Assembly: GCF_000716435.1 (NCBI RefSeq)
Contig: NZ_JNWO01000025.1
Location: 1 to 64,000, forward strand
Direction of reading: 5' to 3'
Source of the DNA: Streptomyces xylophagus
GTDB taxonomy: Bacteria > Actinomycetota > Actinomycetes > Streptomycetales > Streptomycetaceae
Length of the DNA stretch: 64,000 nt
How positions within the stretch are numbered: the stretch's first letter is position 1; the number at the start of each line of letters is the position of its first letter. The translations under genes and the position numbers were made by a program. The notes beneath the pieces were generated by a model. The model was not told the DNA's origin. It saw nothing but the letters and a program-made list of their open reading frames with translations, and did no database searches. Of the stretch, positions 8,894-17,279 are shown in pieces.

Positions 8894-9430
8894 TCAGATG
8901 TACCGGCCTTCGAACCAGGCCCTGACGGCCACGGAGTGCAGCGGGAAGGCGAGCTCCTCCGGCCTGCGCAGGAGGTGCCAGCCCTCCGTCTCGTCGGTGG
9001 CGACGGACTTGGGGAGGCCCTCGACCGGGCGCTCGGGGAGGACTCCGAAGAGCAGGAGATGCCCGTCGGGCGAGCTGATGGCGTCGACGAGCCGTACGTC
9101 GCGGCTCGCCGCGTCGATGCCGGTCTCCTCCCTGAGTTCGCGGACGAGGGCCTGCCGCCAGTCCTCGCGGTCGTCGACGTAGCCGCCCGGCAGGGCGATG
9201 CCTCCGCGCGCGGGAGCGACAGTTCGGGTGATGACGACCAGGGCGGTGCCCTTGGTGTCGTACACGGGCTGGAGTGCGACGGCTACGGGCTTGGGGTTGC
9301 GGTAGGCGACGGTGCCGCACGCCGGGCAGGTACGGGGCCAGCCGGAGACGCCCTCTCCGTAGGGCGATCCGCAGCTCGAACAGTGGGAGTCCGGCGCGGA
9401 GTTGGGGACGGAGGCTTGAGTTTCGGACAC
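8894..9430 (-). CDS. Nudix hydrolase with N-terminal zinc ribbon
   Basis: The 178-residue protein has a full Nudix box (GGYVDDREDWRQALV then RELREETGI), which binds the metal for hydrolysis of nucleoside-diphosphate-linked substrates. Ahead of it is a four-cysteine zinc ribbon (HCSSCG ... CPACG). This layout resembles NudC-like or ribbon-containing Nudix proteins; the substrate cannot be read from sequence. The start is a GTG with only a weak ribosome binding site. It is convergent with, and 2 bases from, the GH31 gene. Confidence 0.88.
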   Translation of the reverse strand: MSETQASVPNSAPDSHCSSCGSPYGEGVSGWPRTCPACGTVAYRNPKPVAVALQPVYDTKGTALVVITRTVAPARGGIALPGGYVDDREDWRQALVRELREETGIDAASRDVRLVDAISSPDGHLLLFGVLPERPVEGLPKSVATDETEGWHLLRRPEELAFPLHSVAVRAWFEGRYI

Positions 9431-9492
9431 CCGGCGGACTGTATCCGATCAAGCGGAGGGCGTCTTTCCGGGGGCCGCGCGAGTGAACGGGA

Positions 9493-9525
9493 AACGGCCG
9501 GAACCACCCCCGTGGGCCCCGGCCG
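9493..9525. repeat. inverted repeat / hairpin in the Nudix-DUF35 intergenic region
   Basis: ACGGCCGG (9493-9500) and CCGGCCGT (9518-9525) form an 8-base perfect stem around a 17-base loop. No gene ends here, so it is not an obvious terminator. It may be a leader structure or a binding site for a regulator. Confidence 0.4.
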
Positions 9526-9607
9526 TCTCTCCCGATACGACGACGCCGTAAGTGGCTCGATGGTTCACCGAAACACCCTGCTCATTTTCCGTTACCCGTG
9601 GCACACT

Positions 9608-9624
9608 TCTGACGTTCCGTCAGA
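9608..9624. promoter_or_regulatory. palindromic operator candidate upstream of the DUF35/thiolase pair
   Basis: TCTGACGTTCCGTCAGA is a perfect inverted repeat with 6-base arms and a 5-base centre. It ends 12 bases before the GGAGGG ribosome binding site of the next gene, a position suited to a repressor. Palindromes of this size are typical for TetR-family regulators of acyl-CoA genes, but no regulator is adjacent and the assignment is open. Confidence 0.5.
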
Positions 9625-9644
9625 TCCAGTGCTGTGGAGGGACG

Positions 9645-10091
9645 TTGTCGCGGACACGCACACCTGTGGTCACCGATTGGTTCACCGGGGACGGGGACGA
9701 CTTCCGGCTGCTCGGCACGCGCTGCTCCGCATGCACCTCGGTGTTCTTCCCTCGCGAGGACGGCCACTGCCGCAATCCGGGCTGCCCGGGCGGCGACCTG
9801 GAGGAGGTACCGCTGTCGCGGCGCGGCCGTGTCTGGTCGTACACGGACAGCCGGTACCGGCCACCGTCACCGTATGTGAGCGATCCGGAACTTCCGTGGG
9901 AACCGTACGCGTTGATCGCTGTGGAGCTGGAGTCCGAGCGGATCGTGGTGCTGGGACAGGCGGTTCCCGGGATCACCGTCGCCGATCTGACGGTGGGCAT
10001 GGAGGTGGAGGTCGTCCCCGGCGTGCTCGGTGAGGACCCGGAGACGACCTGGACGACCTGGCACTGGCGGCCTGCGGGGGTGACGGCATGA
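9645..10091 (+). CDS. DUF35 / OB-fold zinc-ribbon acyl-CoA-associated protein
   Basis: The 148-residue protein has a rubredoxin-like zinc ribbon (RCSACTSVFFP ... GHCRNPGCPG) followed by an OB-fold, the arrangement of DUF35 (ChsH2-like) proteins that bind CoA substrates. These are almost always encoded beside a thiolase-like lipid-transfer protein with which they form a complex. Here the stop overlaps the ATG of such a gene (ATGA). A TTG at 9645 follows GGAGGG with 3-base spacing and is my preferred start; a GTG at 9666 and a longer frame from 9552 are alternatives. Confidence 0.82.
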   Translation: MSRTRTPVVTDWFTGDGDDFRLLGTRCSACTSVFFPREDGHCRNPGCPGGDLEEVPLSRRGRVWSYTDSRYRPPSPYVSDPELPWEPYALIAVELESERIVVLGQAVPGITVADLTVGMEVEVVPGVLGEDPETTWTTWHWRPAGVTA

Positions 10092-11278
10092 CGGGGGACG
10101 TGGCGGTGCTCGGCGCGGGCATGCACCCCTGGGGCAAGTGGGGGCGGAGCTTCGTCGAGTACGGGACGACGGCGGCCCGGGCGGCGCTCGTCGACGCCGG
10201 GCTGGAGTGGCGGGACGTCGGTTCGATCGTCGGCGCGGACACGGTGCGTGGCGGGTATCCGGGCTATGTGGCGGGCGCGACGTTCGCGAAGGCACTGGGC
10301 TGGCAGGGGGCCCGGGTGGCGAGCGTGTACGCGGCGTGCGCCTCCGGGGCGCAGGCTGTCAACGCCGCGCGGGCGCAGATCCTTTCGGGGCTCTCGGACG
10401 TGGTCCTGGTCGTCGGTGCCGATGCCGCGCCCAAGGGGTTCTTCCGGCCGGCGGGCGGGGACCGTCACGACGATCCGGACTGGCTGCGCTTCCGGGTCCT
10501 CGGAGCGACCAATCCGACGTACTTCGGGCTGTACGCGCGCCGGCGGATGGCCCTCTACGGGGACACGCCTGAGGACTTCGCCCAGGTGAAGGTGAAGAAC
10601 GCGTCCCTGGGTGCGCTGAATCCGTACGCGCGGTATCGCAAGCGCGTCTCCGCCGAGGAGGTCGCCGCCTCGGCGGTGGTCGCCGATCCGTTGCGGCTGC
10701 TCGACATCTGTGCCACCTCGGACGGCGGGGCCGCCCTGGTGCTGTCCAGCATGGAGTTCGCGCACCGGCACGGGGCGGCGGAGCCGGTGCGGATCCGGGC
10801 GGTGTCCACAGTGACGCCGCGCTATCCCAACACGGTGCTGGACCTCCCGGACATCGCCACGGACTCCGCAGCGGCGGTGGCACCGCCCGACGAGACGTTC
10901 CGGGCGTCGATCGCCCGTGCCGCCTACGAGGAGGCGGGCATCGGCCCGGAAGACCTCTCCCTGGCCGAGGTGTACGACCTGTCCACCGCCCTGGAGTTGC
11001 AGTGGTACGAGGACCTGGGGTTGTGCGGCGAGGGCGAGGGCGCCAAGCTGCTGCGCGAGGGCGCGACGGCCCTGGGCGGGCGCATACCCGTAAACGCGAG
11101 CGGTGGACTGGCCTCCTTCGGAGAGGCGGTTCCGGCGCAGGCGATCGCCCAAGTGTGCGAGCTGACCTGGCAGTTGAGGGGTGCCGCGGGCGACCGGCAG
11201 GTCGCGGGGGCGCGGGTGGGACTCACCGCGAACCAGGGGCTGTTCGGGCACGGGTCGGCGGTGCTCGCCGTGCGGTGA
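10088..11278 (+). CDS. thiolase-like lipid-transfer protein (SCP-x type)
   Basis: This 396-residue thiolase-fold protein has the nucleophilic Cys84 in YAACASGAQA. The family's second cysteine position near the C-terminus is replaced (LFGHGSAVLA), and a VNASGGLASFGEAV block stands where biosynthetic thiolases have NVNGGAIALGHP. That pattern is typical of SCP-x or ChsH2-partner type aldolase/thiolase proteins acting on side-chain acyl-CoAs rather than classical acetyl-CoA acetyltransferases. It is translationally coupled to the DUF35 protein. The substrate is unknown. Confidence 0.85.
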   Translation: MTGDVAVLGAGMHPWGKWGRSFVEYGTTAARAALVDAGLEWRDVGSIVGADTVRGGYPGYVAGATFAKALGWQGARVASVYAACASGAQAVNAARAQILSGLSDVVLVVGADAAPKGFFRPAGGDRHDDPDWLRFRVLGATNPTYFGLYARRRMALYGDTPEDFAQVKVKNASLGALNPYARYRKRVSAEEVAASAVVADPLRLLDICATSDGGAALVLSSMEFAHRHGAAEPVRIRAVSTVTPRYPNTVLDLPDIATDSAAAVAPPDETFRASIARAAYEEAGIGPEDLSLAEVYDLSTALELQWYEDLGLCGEGEGAKLLREGATALGGRIPVNASGGLASFGEAVPAQAIAQVCELTWQLRGAAGDRQVAGARVGLTANQGLFGHGSAVLAVR

Positions 11279-11378
11279 GCGCAGTGGCGTCCCGCACGCG
11301 GTGTGAGCAGCCCGCAAGGCTGCGTGAACGTCTTATGAACTGGGCCTGGGCGTACGCCGGTGGCGTCATCATGCTGCC

Positions 11379-13031
11379 GTGCGCTCCTCGACGGACACTC
11401 TCCGCTTCGCCTTCCAGCCGGTGGTCAATCTGACCACCGGAGGGATCGCAGGGCTGGAGATCCTCGTCCGCCCGGAGACCGGGGACATCCTGGCCGAGGC
11501 CCGCCGCGACCCCGAACTCGACGGCAGGCTGGCCGTGTTGGCGGTCCGCGCCGCCGCGCGCAAGGAGACGCTGCTGCCGCTGCACATCAACGTGTTCGCC
11601 GGTACCCTCGCCGACCTCGGCGGGCTCACCCCGCTGCACAGGGCGGTGCGCGAGGCGGGACGGCTGCCGTGGGAGGTGACGGTCGACATCGGTCCGCCGT
11701 TCACACACGTGCCGCAACGCGCGCTCCTGGAGGCCGTGTCCGAGCTGCGGGGCCAGGGGTTCCGGATCTGCGCGGACGGCGTCGGCGACGGTGACGTACC
11801 CCTGCGGCTGCTCACGGACCTCGCGCCTGACCTGGTCAAGCTCGACGCGTCCCTGCTGGAACGGCCGGCCGCGGTGCGGGCCATGCGGACCCTGTGCGAG
11901 CAGTTGGGCGCCCTGCTGGCCGTTGAGGGCGTCGAGACCGAGGCGCAGTGCGCGACCGCTCGGGCGGCCGGGGTCCAGCTCGCGCAGGGCGAGTTGTTCG
12001 CGCCGGCGACTCGGGTCCCCGCAGCCGACGTATACGTTCCGGCCCGCGCCCCCGGGCTCGCCACGACTCCGCCGTCGGGGCCGTGGGTGCGGGAGTTCGT
12101 GCGGCCGGCCGCGCTGCTGCCCGACACGGCGTCGGCCGGACAGGTGCGGGCGCTGCTGACCGGCTCGCCGGACGTGTCCGGGGTGGTGCTCGTGGACCGG
12201 GACGGGGTGCCGGTCCGGTCGGTGCACCGGTCCCGCTTCCTGCTGTCGATGTCGGGGCGCTACGGCCACGCCCTGTACGCCGACAGGCCCGCGGCCAAGC
12301 TCGGTGACGTACCGCGGACGATCGGCGCCGACGCGACCGCCTGGGAGGTCCTGGACGTGGTCGCGGTCGGCGACGCGGACCGTACGTCGGACGACGTGGC
12401 GGTCGTCGACCGGTACGGGCGGTGCGTGGGCGTCGTACGACTGGCGGACCTGGTGCGGGCGTTGGCCGAGACGCGGGTGGAGGAGGCCGCGGGGCTCAAT
12501 CCGCTGACCAGGCTGCCAGGTTCGGACGCGATCACCGGTGAGGTGGACCGGCGGATCGCGGACGGGCGGGCGTTCGCGCTGAGTTGGCTGGATGTCGACC
12601 ACTTCAAACAGGTCAACGACGGGGCCGGTTTCGCGGCGGGCGACGAGTTGATCCGCTCGGTCGGGCGAGCGCTGCAGCTGGCGGCGTCCGGGCACGCGCG
12701 CGTGGGGCACATCGGTGGGGACGACTTCCTGGTGCTCACCGATCCGGAGGGACTGGAGCCGCTGGCCACCGCCGTGTTGGACGTGTCCTGGGCGGCAGGC
12801 GACAGGGCCGTGACACTGTCCCTTGCCACCGTCCTGTGCGTGCCGGGCAGCGTGACCGACCACCGACAGGCGGCCGCGTGTCTGGCGCCGCTGAAGAAGG
12901 CCGCGAAGTCGCTGGACGGCACGAGCTGGGTACTGAGCCAGGCCGGGCTGGGCGAGTACGAGATCCTGCGCGGCTCGCCTGCGGCGCCCGTACGGGCCGA
13001 CCGCACGACGGCTGAGACGCACGGGCGCTGA
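11379..13031 (+). CDS. EAL-GGDEF cyclic-di-GMP signalling protein with reversed domain order
   Basis: The 550-residue protein has no membrane segments. The N-terminal 220 residues are an EAL domain: FQPVVNL, GLEILVRP with EIL in place of EAL, LHINVF, LVKLD, AVEGVETEAQ. The usual DDFG metal loop reads Asp133-Gly134 (ADGVGDG), so the phosphodiesterase may be weak or inactive. The middle (about 235-365) looks like a CBS-type sensor. The C-terminal GGDEF domain has DVDHFKQVND and GGDDF (446-450), and no inhibitory RxxD site is seen. The GTG start lacks a clear ribosome binding site. A protein of this layout is known among S. coelicolor c-di-GMP enzymes. Confidence 0.88.
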   Translation: MRSSTDTLRFAFQPVVNLTTGGIAGLEILVRPETGDILAEARRDPELDGRLAVLAVRAAARKETLLPLHINVFAGTLADLGGLTPLHRAVREAGRLPWEVTVDIGPPFTHVPQRALLEAVSELRGQGFRICADGVGDGDVPLRLLTDLAPDLVKLDASLLERPAAVRAMRTLCEQLGALLAVEGVETEAQCATARAAGVQLAQGELFAPATRVPAADVYVPARAPGLATTPPSGPWVREFVRPAALLPDTASAGQVRALLTGSPDVSGVVLVDRDGVPVRSVHRSRFLLSMSGRYGHALYADRPAAKLGDVPRTIGADATAWEVLDVVAVGDADRTSDDVAVVDRYGRCVGVVRLADLVRALAETRVEEAAGLNPLTRLPGSDAITGEVDRRIADGRAFALSWLDVDHFKQVNDGAGFAAGDELIRSVGRALQLAASGHARVGHIGGDDFLVLTDPEGLEPLATAVLDVSWAAGDRAVTLSLATVLCVPGSVTDHRQAAACLAPLKKAAKSLDGTSWVLSQAGLGEYEILRGSPAAPVRADRTTAETHGR

Positions 13032-13366
13032 GAGCGGCCGGCGGCTTCCTACGGGGCTCCAGGGGCCGTCAGGGCGGGTGTCACCGATGCCGTCCGCGAC
13101 CTTGACGCTCTCTGGGCACCGGTGAACACTTCCCGGTGTCGGTCGACATCGCCGTACATTCTCGGCGTACCAGGCACTGCGCCGCGCGGGCTCCGCCTGC
13201 GCTCAGGCCCCTTCCCCACGGGCGATCTCGACTGCGACGGCACGCTCGTCACGGACGCCGGGCGGGGCGCGGGACCCTCCCTGCCTTCGGCTGAAGTCGC
13301 CAAGGGAACCGCACCCTGCACGGAGGACCGGGGCCGACCGTCCCGGGCCAGGGCCTAGGAGCCGCC
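13032..13366. other. 335-base noncoding region upstream of glpF
   Basis: No gene is supported here. A weak sigma-70-like promoter on the plus strand may lie at TTGACG (13102-13107), 17-base spacer, AACACT (13125-13130). Further on, CGCCGTAC and CGGCGTAC occur close together around 13150-13170 and could be part of an IclR-type (GylR-like) operator for the glycerol genes. These are suggestions only. Confidence 0.35.
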
Positions 13367-14092
13367 ATGAGCAATGGAGACATATTCGTCGGTGAGGTCA
13401 TCGGCACCGCGATCCTGATCCTGTTCGGCGCCGGAGTGGTCGCCGCCGTCGTACTGAACTACTCCAAGGCACAGAACTCCGGTTGGATCGTCATCGCCTT
13501 CGGATGGGGCTTCGGCGTGATGGCGGGGGCCTACACCGCCGCTCCCCTGTCCGGCGGGCAACTCAATCCGGCGGTGACCATCGGCATCGCCATCGACACC
13601 GGGAAGTGGGACAAGGTCCCGCTCTACATCGCGGGGCAGATGGTCGGCGCCATGCTCGGCGCGGTGCTGTGCTGGCTGGTCTACTACGCGCAGTTCCAGG
13701 CCAACGCCGAGGAGGAGATGGCGCAGCCGACGCTCGGGATCTTCTCCACCACGCCCACGATCCGCAACGTCGTGGCGAACCTGATGACGGAGATCATCGC
13801 GACCATCGCGCTGGTGCTGCCGATCCTGGCCTTCGGTCTCACCAAGGGACTCGGTACGTCGGGCACGGCGGTACTGGTCGTCTCCTTCCTGGTGGTCGGC
13901 ATCGGTCTGTCGCTCGGCGGGCCCACCGGATACGCCATCAACCCGGCCCGCGACCTGGGCCCCCGCATCGTCCACGCGCTGCTCCCGATCCCCAACAAGG
14001 GGACCTCGGACTGGGGTTACGCGTGGATCCCGGTGGTAGGACCGCTGATCGGCGGGGCGCTCGCCGGAGTCATCTTCAACGCAGCCTTCTGA
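13367..14092 (+). CDS. glpF: glycerol uptake facilitator (aquaglyceroporin)
   Basis: This 241-residue MIP-family channel for facilitated glycerol diffusion has six predicted membrane helices. The two half-helix motifs are [10 protein letters not shown] (NPA at 67-69) and YAINPARD (NPA at 192-194). The Asp after the second NPA-Arg is the glyceroporin marker. A GGAG site lies 7 bases before the ATG. It is followed 75 bases later by glpK, so glycerol would be trapped as glycerol-3-phosphate. Neither a glycerol-3-phosphate dehydrogenase gene nor a gylR-type regulator is adjacent, unlike the classical Streptomyces gyl operon. Confidence 0.93.
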   Translation: MSNGDIFVGEVIGTAILILFGAGVVAAVVLNYSKAQNSGWIVIAFGWGFGVMAGAYTAAPLSGGQLNPAVTIGIAIDTGKWDKVPLYIAGQMVGAMLGAVLCWLVYYAQFQANAEEEMAQPTLGIFSTTPTIRNVVANLMTEIIATIALVLPILAFGLTKGLGTSGTAVLVVSFLVVGIGLSLGGPTGYAINPARDLGPRIVHALLPIPNKGTSDWGYAWIPVVGPLIGGALAGVIFNAAF

Positions 14093-14167
14093 GCACGGTC
14101 TTCCATCGGTCTTCCGAGAACAACCTTCTGAGAGCAGCCCTCTGAAGGACACGACAAAGGGGTCGTC

Positions 14168-15679
14168 ATGACGGACAAGTTCGTCGCCGCAATCGACCAG
14201 GGCACCACCTCAAGCCGCTGCATCGTCTTCAACCAGGACGGCGCGATCGTCGCCGTCGACCAGCGCGAGCACCGCCAGATCTTCCCCAAGCCGGGCTGGG
14301 TGGAGCACGACGCCACCGAGATCTGGTCCAAGGTGCAGGCGGTGGTCGCGGGGGCGATCGCCAAGGCCGGACTGCGCGCCGACCAGCTCAGCGCGCTCGG
14401 CATCACCAACCAGCGTGAGACGACGGTCCTTTGGGACCGCGCCACCGGAAAACCCGTGCACAACGCCATCGTGTGGCAGGACACCCGCACCGCGGCCCTG
14501 TGCAAGGAACTGGGCGGTACGGACGGACAGGACCGTTTCCGCGAACAGACCGGACTGCCGCTCGCCAGCTACTTCTCCGGCCCCAAGGCGGCCTGGCTGC
14601 TCGACAACGTGCCCGGTCTCAGGGACCGCGCCGAGCGCGGCGAGATCGCCTTCGGCACGATCGACTCCTGGCTGATCTGGAACCTCACCGGCGGCACCGA
14701 CGGCGGCAAGCACGTCACCGACGTGACCAACGCCGGGCGCACCATGCTGATGAACCTGGAGACCCTCCAGTGGGACCCGTCCATCCTCTCCGCGATGAAC
14801 GTGCCCGAGGCGATCCTCCCCGAGATCAGGTCCTCGGCCGAGGTCTACGGCACTGCCATGGGCCAACTCGCGGGCGTACCCGTGGCGTCGGCCCTGGGCG
14901 ACCAGCAGGCGGCCGTGTTCGGGCAGGCCTGCTACGACGTGGGTACGGCGAAGAACACCTACGGCACGGGCAGCTTCCTGCTGCTCAACACCGGGAACCG
15001 GCCGGTGCCTTCGAAGAACGGGCTCCTCACGACGATGGGCTACAAGATCGGCAGTGAGGCGCCGGTCTACTGCCTGGAAGGCTCGATCGCCATAACGGGC
15101 GCGCTCGTTCAGTGGTTCCGGGACCAACTCGGCATCATCCGCAACGCCGACGAGATCGAGACCCTCGCCGCGAGCGTGGACGACAACGGCGGCGCGTACA
15201 TCGTGCCCGCGTTCTCCGGCCTGTTCGCCCCCTACTGGCGCTCCGACGCGCGCGGAGTCGTCACCGGGCTGACCCGGTACGTCACGAAGGGGCACCTCGC
15301 GCGGGCGGTGCTGGAGGCGACGAGCTGGCAGACGCGGGAGGTCGTGGACGCCATGTTCCAGGACTCCGGGGTGCAGATCACCACCCTGAAGGTGGACGGC
15401 GGCATGACCAAGAACAACCTGCTGATGCAGCACCAGGCAGACGTTCTCGGGGTGCCGGTGATCCGGCCCAAGGTCTCCGAGACGACCTGCCTGGGCGCCG
15501 CCTACGCGGCCGGGCTCGCCACCGGGGTGTGGAACGACCTGGACGAGCTGAAGACGCACTGGCAGAAGGACGTCGAGTGGACGCCGTCCATGGAGTCGTC
15601 GGTGCGGGACCGCGAGTACCACAACTGGCGCAAGGCAGTGGAGAAGAGCTTCGGCTGGCTGGAGGAGGGCGACAACTAG
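14168..15679 (+). CDS. glpK: glycerol kinase
   Basis: The 503-residue FGGY-family kinase phosphorylates glycerol to sn-glycerol-3-phosphate. Visible landmarks are the N-terminal phosphate loop DQGTTSSR (10-17), [21 protein letters not shown], the [10 protein letters not shown] region and the C-terminal [13 protein letters not shown]. Length is standard. AAGGGG sits 6 bases before the ATG. It forms an operon with glpF and ends at a strong hairpin shared with the convergent conservon. Confidence 0.95.
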   Translation: MTDKFVAAIDQGTTSSRCIVFNQDGAIVAVDQREHRQIFPKPGWVEHDATEIWSKVQAVVAGAIAKAGLRADQLSALGITNQRETTVLWDRATGKPVHNAIVWQDTRTAALCKELGGTDGQDRFREQTGLPLASYFSGPKAAWLLDNVPGLRDRAERGEIAFGTIDSWLIWNLTGGTDGGKHVTDVTNAGRTMLMNLETLQWDPSILSAMNVPEAILPEIRSSAEVYGTAMGQLAGVPVASALGDQQAAVFGQACYDVGTAKNTYGTGSFLLLNTGNRPVPSKNGLLTTMGYKIGSEAPVYCLEGSIAITGALVQWFRDQLGIIRNADEIETLAASVDDNGGAYIVPAFSGLFAPYWRSDARGVVTGLTRYVTKGHLARAVLEATSWQTREVVDAMFQDSGVQITTLKVDGGMTKNNLLMQHQADVLGVPVIRPKVSETTCLGAAYAAGLATGVWNDLDELKTHWQKDVEWTPSMESSVRDREYHNWRKAVEKSFGWLEEGDN

Positions 15680-15725
15680 GCACACGCGCGTGCGTCGTTG
15701 ATGAGGCACACGCGCGTGCGTCGTT
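15678..15725. repeat. tandem direct repeat, 22-base unit
   Basis: Two identical copies of a 22-base unit (15678-15699 and 15704-15725) begin at the last bases of the glpK stop codon and are separated by 4 bases. Each copy contains the 10-base palindrome CACGCGCGTG. It looks like a local duplication just after glpK; no function is evident. Confidence 0.8.
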
Positions 15726-15743
15726 CGCGTCGTTCCATGAGCT

Positions 15744-15779
15744 GCGGCCCGTACCCCGGTCGGCGGGGGTACGGGCCGC
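15744..15779. terminator. bidirectional terminator hairpin between glpK and cvnD
   Basis: A 14-base perfect stem (GCGGCCCGTACCCC and its complement) surrounds an 8-base loop. It lies between the convergent stops of glpK and the conservon. Its strength and position suggest termination in both directions. Confidence 0.8.
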
Positions 15780-15788
15780 GCCCGCGCC

Positions 15789-16394
15789 TCAGCCGGTGAC
15801 GCTCTGGCGGCGCTTCGCGCCGTAGGCCATCGCGTGCTGGACGACCTCGATGAGGACCTCCTTGACCGACGACCGGTCGCGCGCGTCGCACAGCATCAGC
15901 GGTACGTCCTCGTCGAGGTCGAGGGCCTGGCGTACGGCGTCCACCGGGTAACGGTCGGCGCCCTCGAAGCAGTTGACGCCGACGACGAAGGGTATGGAGC
16001 GGCGCTCGAAGTAGTCGAGGGCGGCGAAGCAGTCCTCGAGGCGGCGGGTGTCGGCGAGGACGACGGCGCCCAGAGAGCCCTCGGAGAGCTCGTCCCACAT
16101 GAACCAGAACCGCTCCTGGCCCGGCGTGCCGAACAGGTACAGGACCAGGTCCTCGCGCAGGGTGATGCGGCCGAAGTCCATGGCCACGGTGGTGGTGTGC
16201 TTGCCTTCCACCCCGCTGGTGTCGTCGACCGGACGCCCTGCCTCGGTGAGCAGTTCCTCCGTGCGCAGCGGCCTGATCTCGCTGACCGCGCCGACGAGGG
16301 TGGTCTTGCCCACGCCGAAACCGCCGGCCACCAGGATCTTGAGCGTGACGGGCTCGACCGGAGGCTTGCCTCGCTCAGAACGCCCGAAGATCAT
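15789..16394 (-). CDS. cvnD: conservon small GTPase (CvnD)
   Basis: The 201-residue Ras-like GTP-binding protein of the MglA/CvnD group has a P-loop GGFGVGKT (24-31), a DFGRI segment and a G3 motif in FGTPGQERF. The base-recognition loop reads VGVNCFEG in place of NKxD, as is usual for CvnD. It is the last gene of a four-gene conservon in which CvnA-B-C-D form a membrane-associated, G-protein-coupled-like complex (family knowledge). The ligand and output of this copy are unknown. Confidence 0.92.
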   Translation of the reverse strand: MIFGRSERGKPPVEPVTLKILVAGGFGVGKTTLVGAVSEIRPLRTEELLTEAGRPVDDTSGVEGKHTTTVAMDFGRITLREDLVLYLFGTPGQERFWFMWDELSEGSLGAVVLADTRRLEDCFAALDYFERRSIPFVVGVNCFEGADRYPVDAVRQALDLDEDVPLMLCDARDRSSVKEVLIEVVQHAMAYGAKRRQSVTG

Positions 16395-16442
16395 CGGTCT
16401 TTTCTCCTGCTTGATGGGGTAGGGGGCGGTGGCTCGCGCCGC

Positions 16443-16838
16443 TCACAGGGCCCGGAGGCCGGAGATCACGTCGCGCAGAATACTCTCGTCCACCAGTTCG
16501 GCCGGGGGTACGGGTCGCGACACATGGACGAGTTCGCCGTCCACGAGGTCCCCGATGAGGACGCGTATCACTCCGATGGGCAGGTCGAGTTCGGCGGCGA
16601 GTTCGGCGACCGACTGGGGGGCGTCACGGCAGAGACCGACGATGTCCACGTGCTCCGGGGACAGCGTCTGGTCCGCTTCCGAGTCGTCCGCCTGGGACTC
16701 CGCGATGACCACCGCGATCAGGTCGAGGCGGTGCTGGGCCGCGCTGGTGGTGCGACCGCGCGTCATCGCGTACGGCCGGACGACCGGTCCGGCCTCGTCG
16801 TCGAACCAGTGGCCTCTTCCCTGACCGTCTCTGCTCAT
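16443..16838 (-). CDS. cvnC: conservon DUF742 protein (CvnC)
   Basis: This 131-residue DUF742 protein has an N-terminal GHWFDDEAGPVVRPYAMTRG motif typical of CvnC. A winged-helix-like half follows (SVAELAAELDLPIGVIRVLI, then DLVDGELVHV). It starts 9 bases after cvnB and is followed 48 bases later by cvnD, so it lies within one transcription unit. Confidence 0.92.
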   Translation of the reverse strand: MSRDGQGRGHWFDDEAGPVVRPYAMTRGRTTSAAQHRLDLIAVVIAESQADDSEADQTLSPEHVDIVGLCRDAPQSVAELAAELDLPIGVIRVLIGDLVDGELVHVSRPVPPAELVDESILRDVISGLRAL

Positions 16839-16847
16839 GTCACTTCA

Positions 16848-17279
16848 CTACCCGCCGGTGGACAGATCGGTGCGCGGAGCGGCACCCAGATGCACACCGA
16901 CCCGCTTCACGAGCAGTGTCATCTCGTAGGCGACCTGTCCGACGTCCGAGTCCGCGTCCGCGAGGACGGCGAGGCAGCTGCCGTCGCCCGCGGCCGTCAC
17001 GAACAGGAAGGCCTCGTCGAGCTCGACGACCGTCTGCCGCACGCTGCCCGCCTCGAAGTGGCGGCCGACGCCCTTGGCGAGGCTGTGGAAGCCGGAGGCC
17101 ACGGCGGCCAGGTGTTCGCTGTCCTCCCGGGTCAGGTCCTGGGACACGCCGGTGGCGAGGCCGTCGCCGGAGAGCACGATGGCCTTGCGGATGCTGGCGA
17201 CGCGCTCGACGAGGTCGTCGAGGAGCCAGTTCAGCCCGCGCTGGTCGGTGCTGTGGCCGGTCGCCTCTGGTGCGGTCAT
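16848..17279 (-). CDS. cvnB: conservon roadblock/LC7 protein (CvnB)
   Basis: The 143-residue roadblock/LC7-domain protein begins, after a short leader, with LNWLLDDLVERVASIRKAIV, the usual start of conservon CvnB proteins. These act as dimeric regulators of the CvnD GTPase. Its ATG overlaps the cvnA stop (ATGA at 17276-17279), which indicates translational coupling. Confidence 0.92.
   Translation of the reverse strand: MTAPEATGHSTDQRGLNWLLDDLVERVASIRKAIVLSGDGLATGVSQDLTREDSEHLAAVASGFHSLAKGVGRHFEAGSVRQTVVELDEAFLFVTAAGDGSCLAVLADADSDVGQVAYEMTLLVKRVGVHLGAAPRTDLSTGG

Noticed and set aside
10088..11278. Classical acetyl-CoA acetyltransferase (atoB)
   Set aside because: The second catalytic cysteine and the GHP motif are missing, and a DUF35 partner is fused in the operon.
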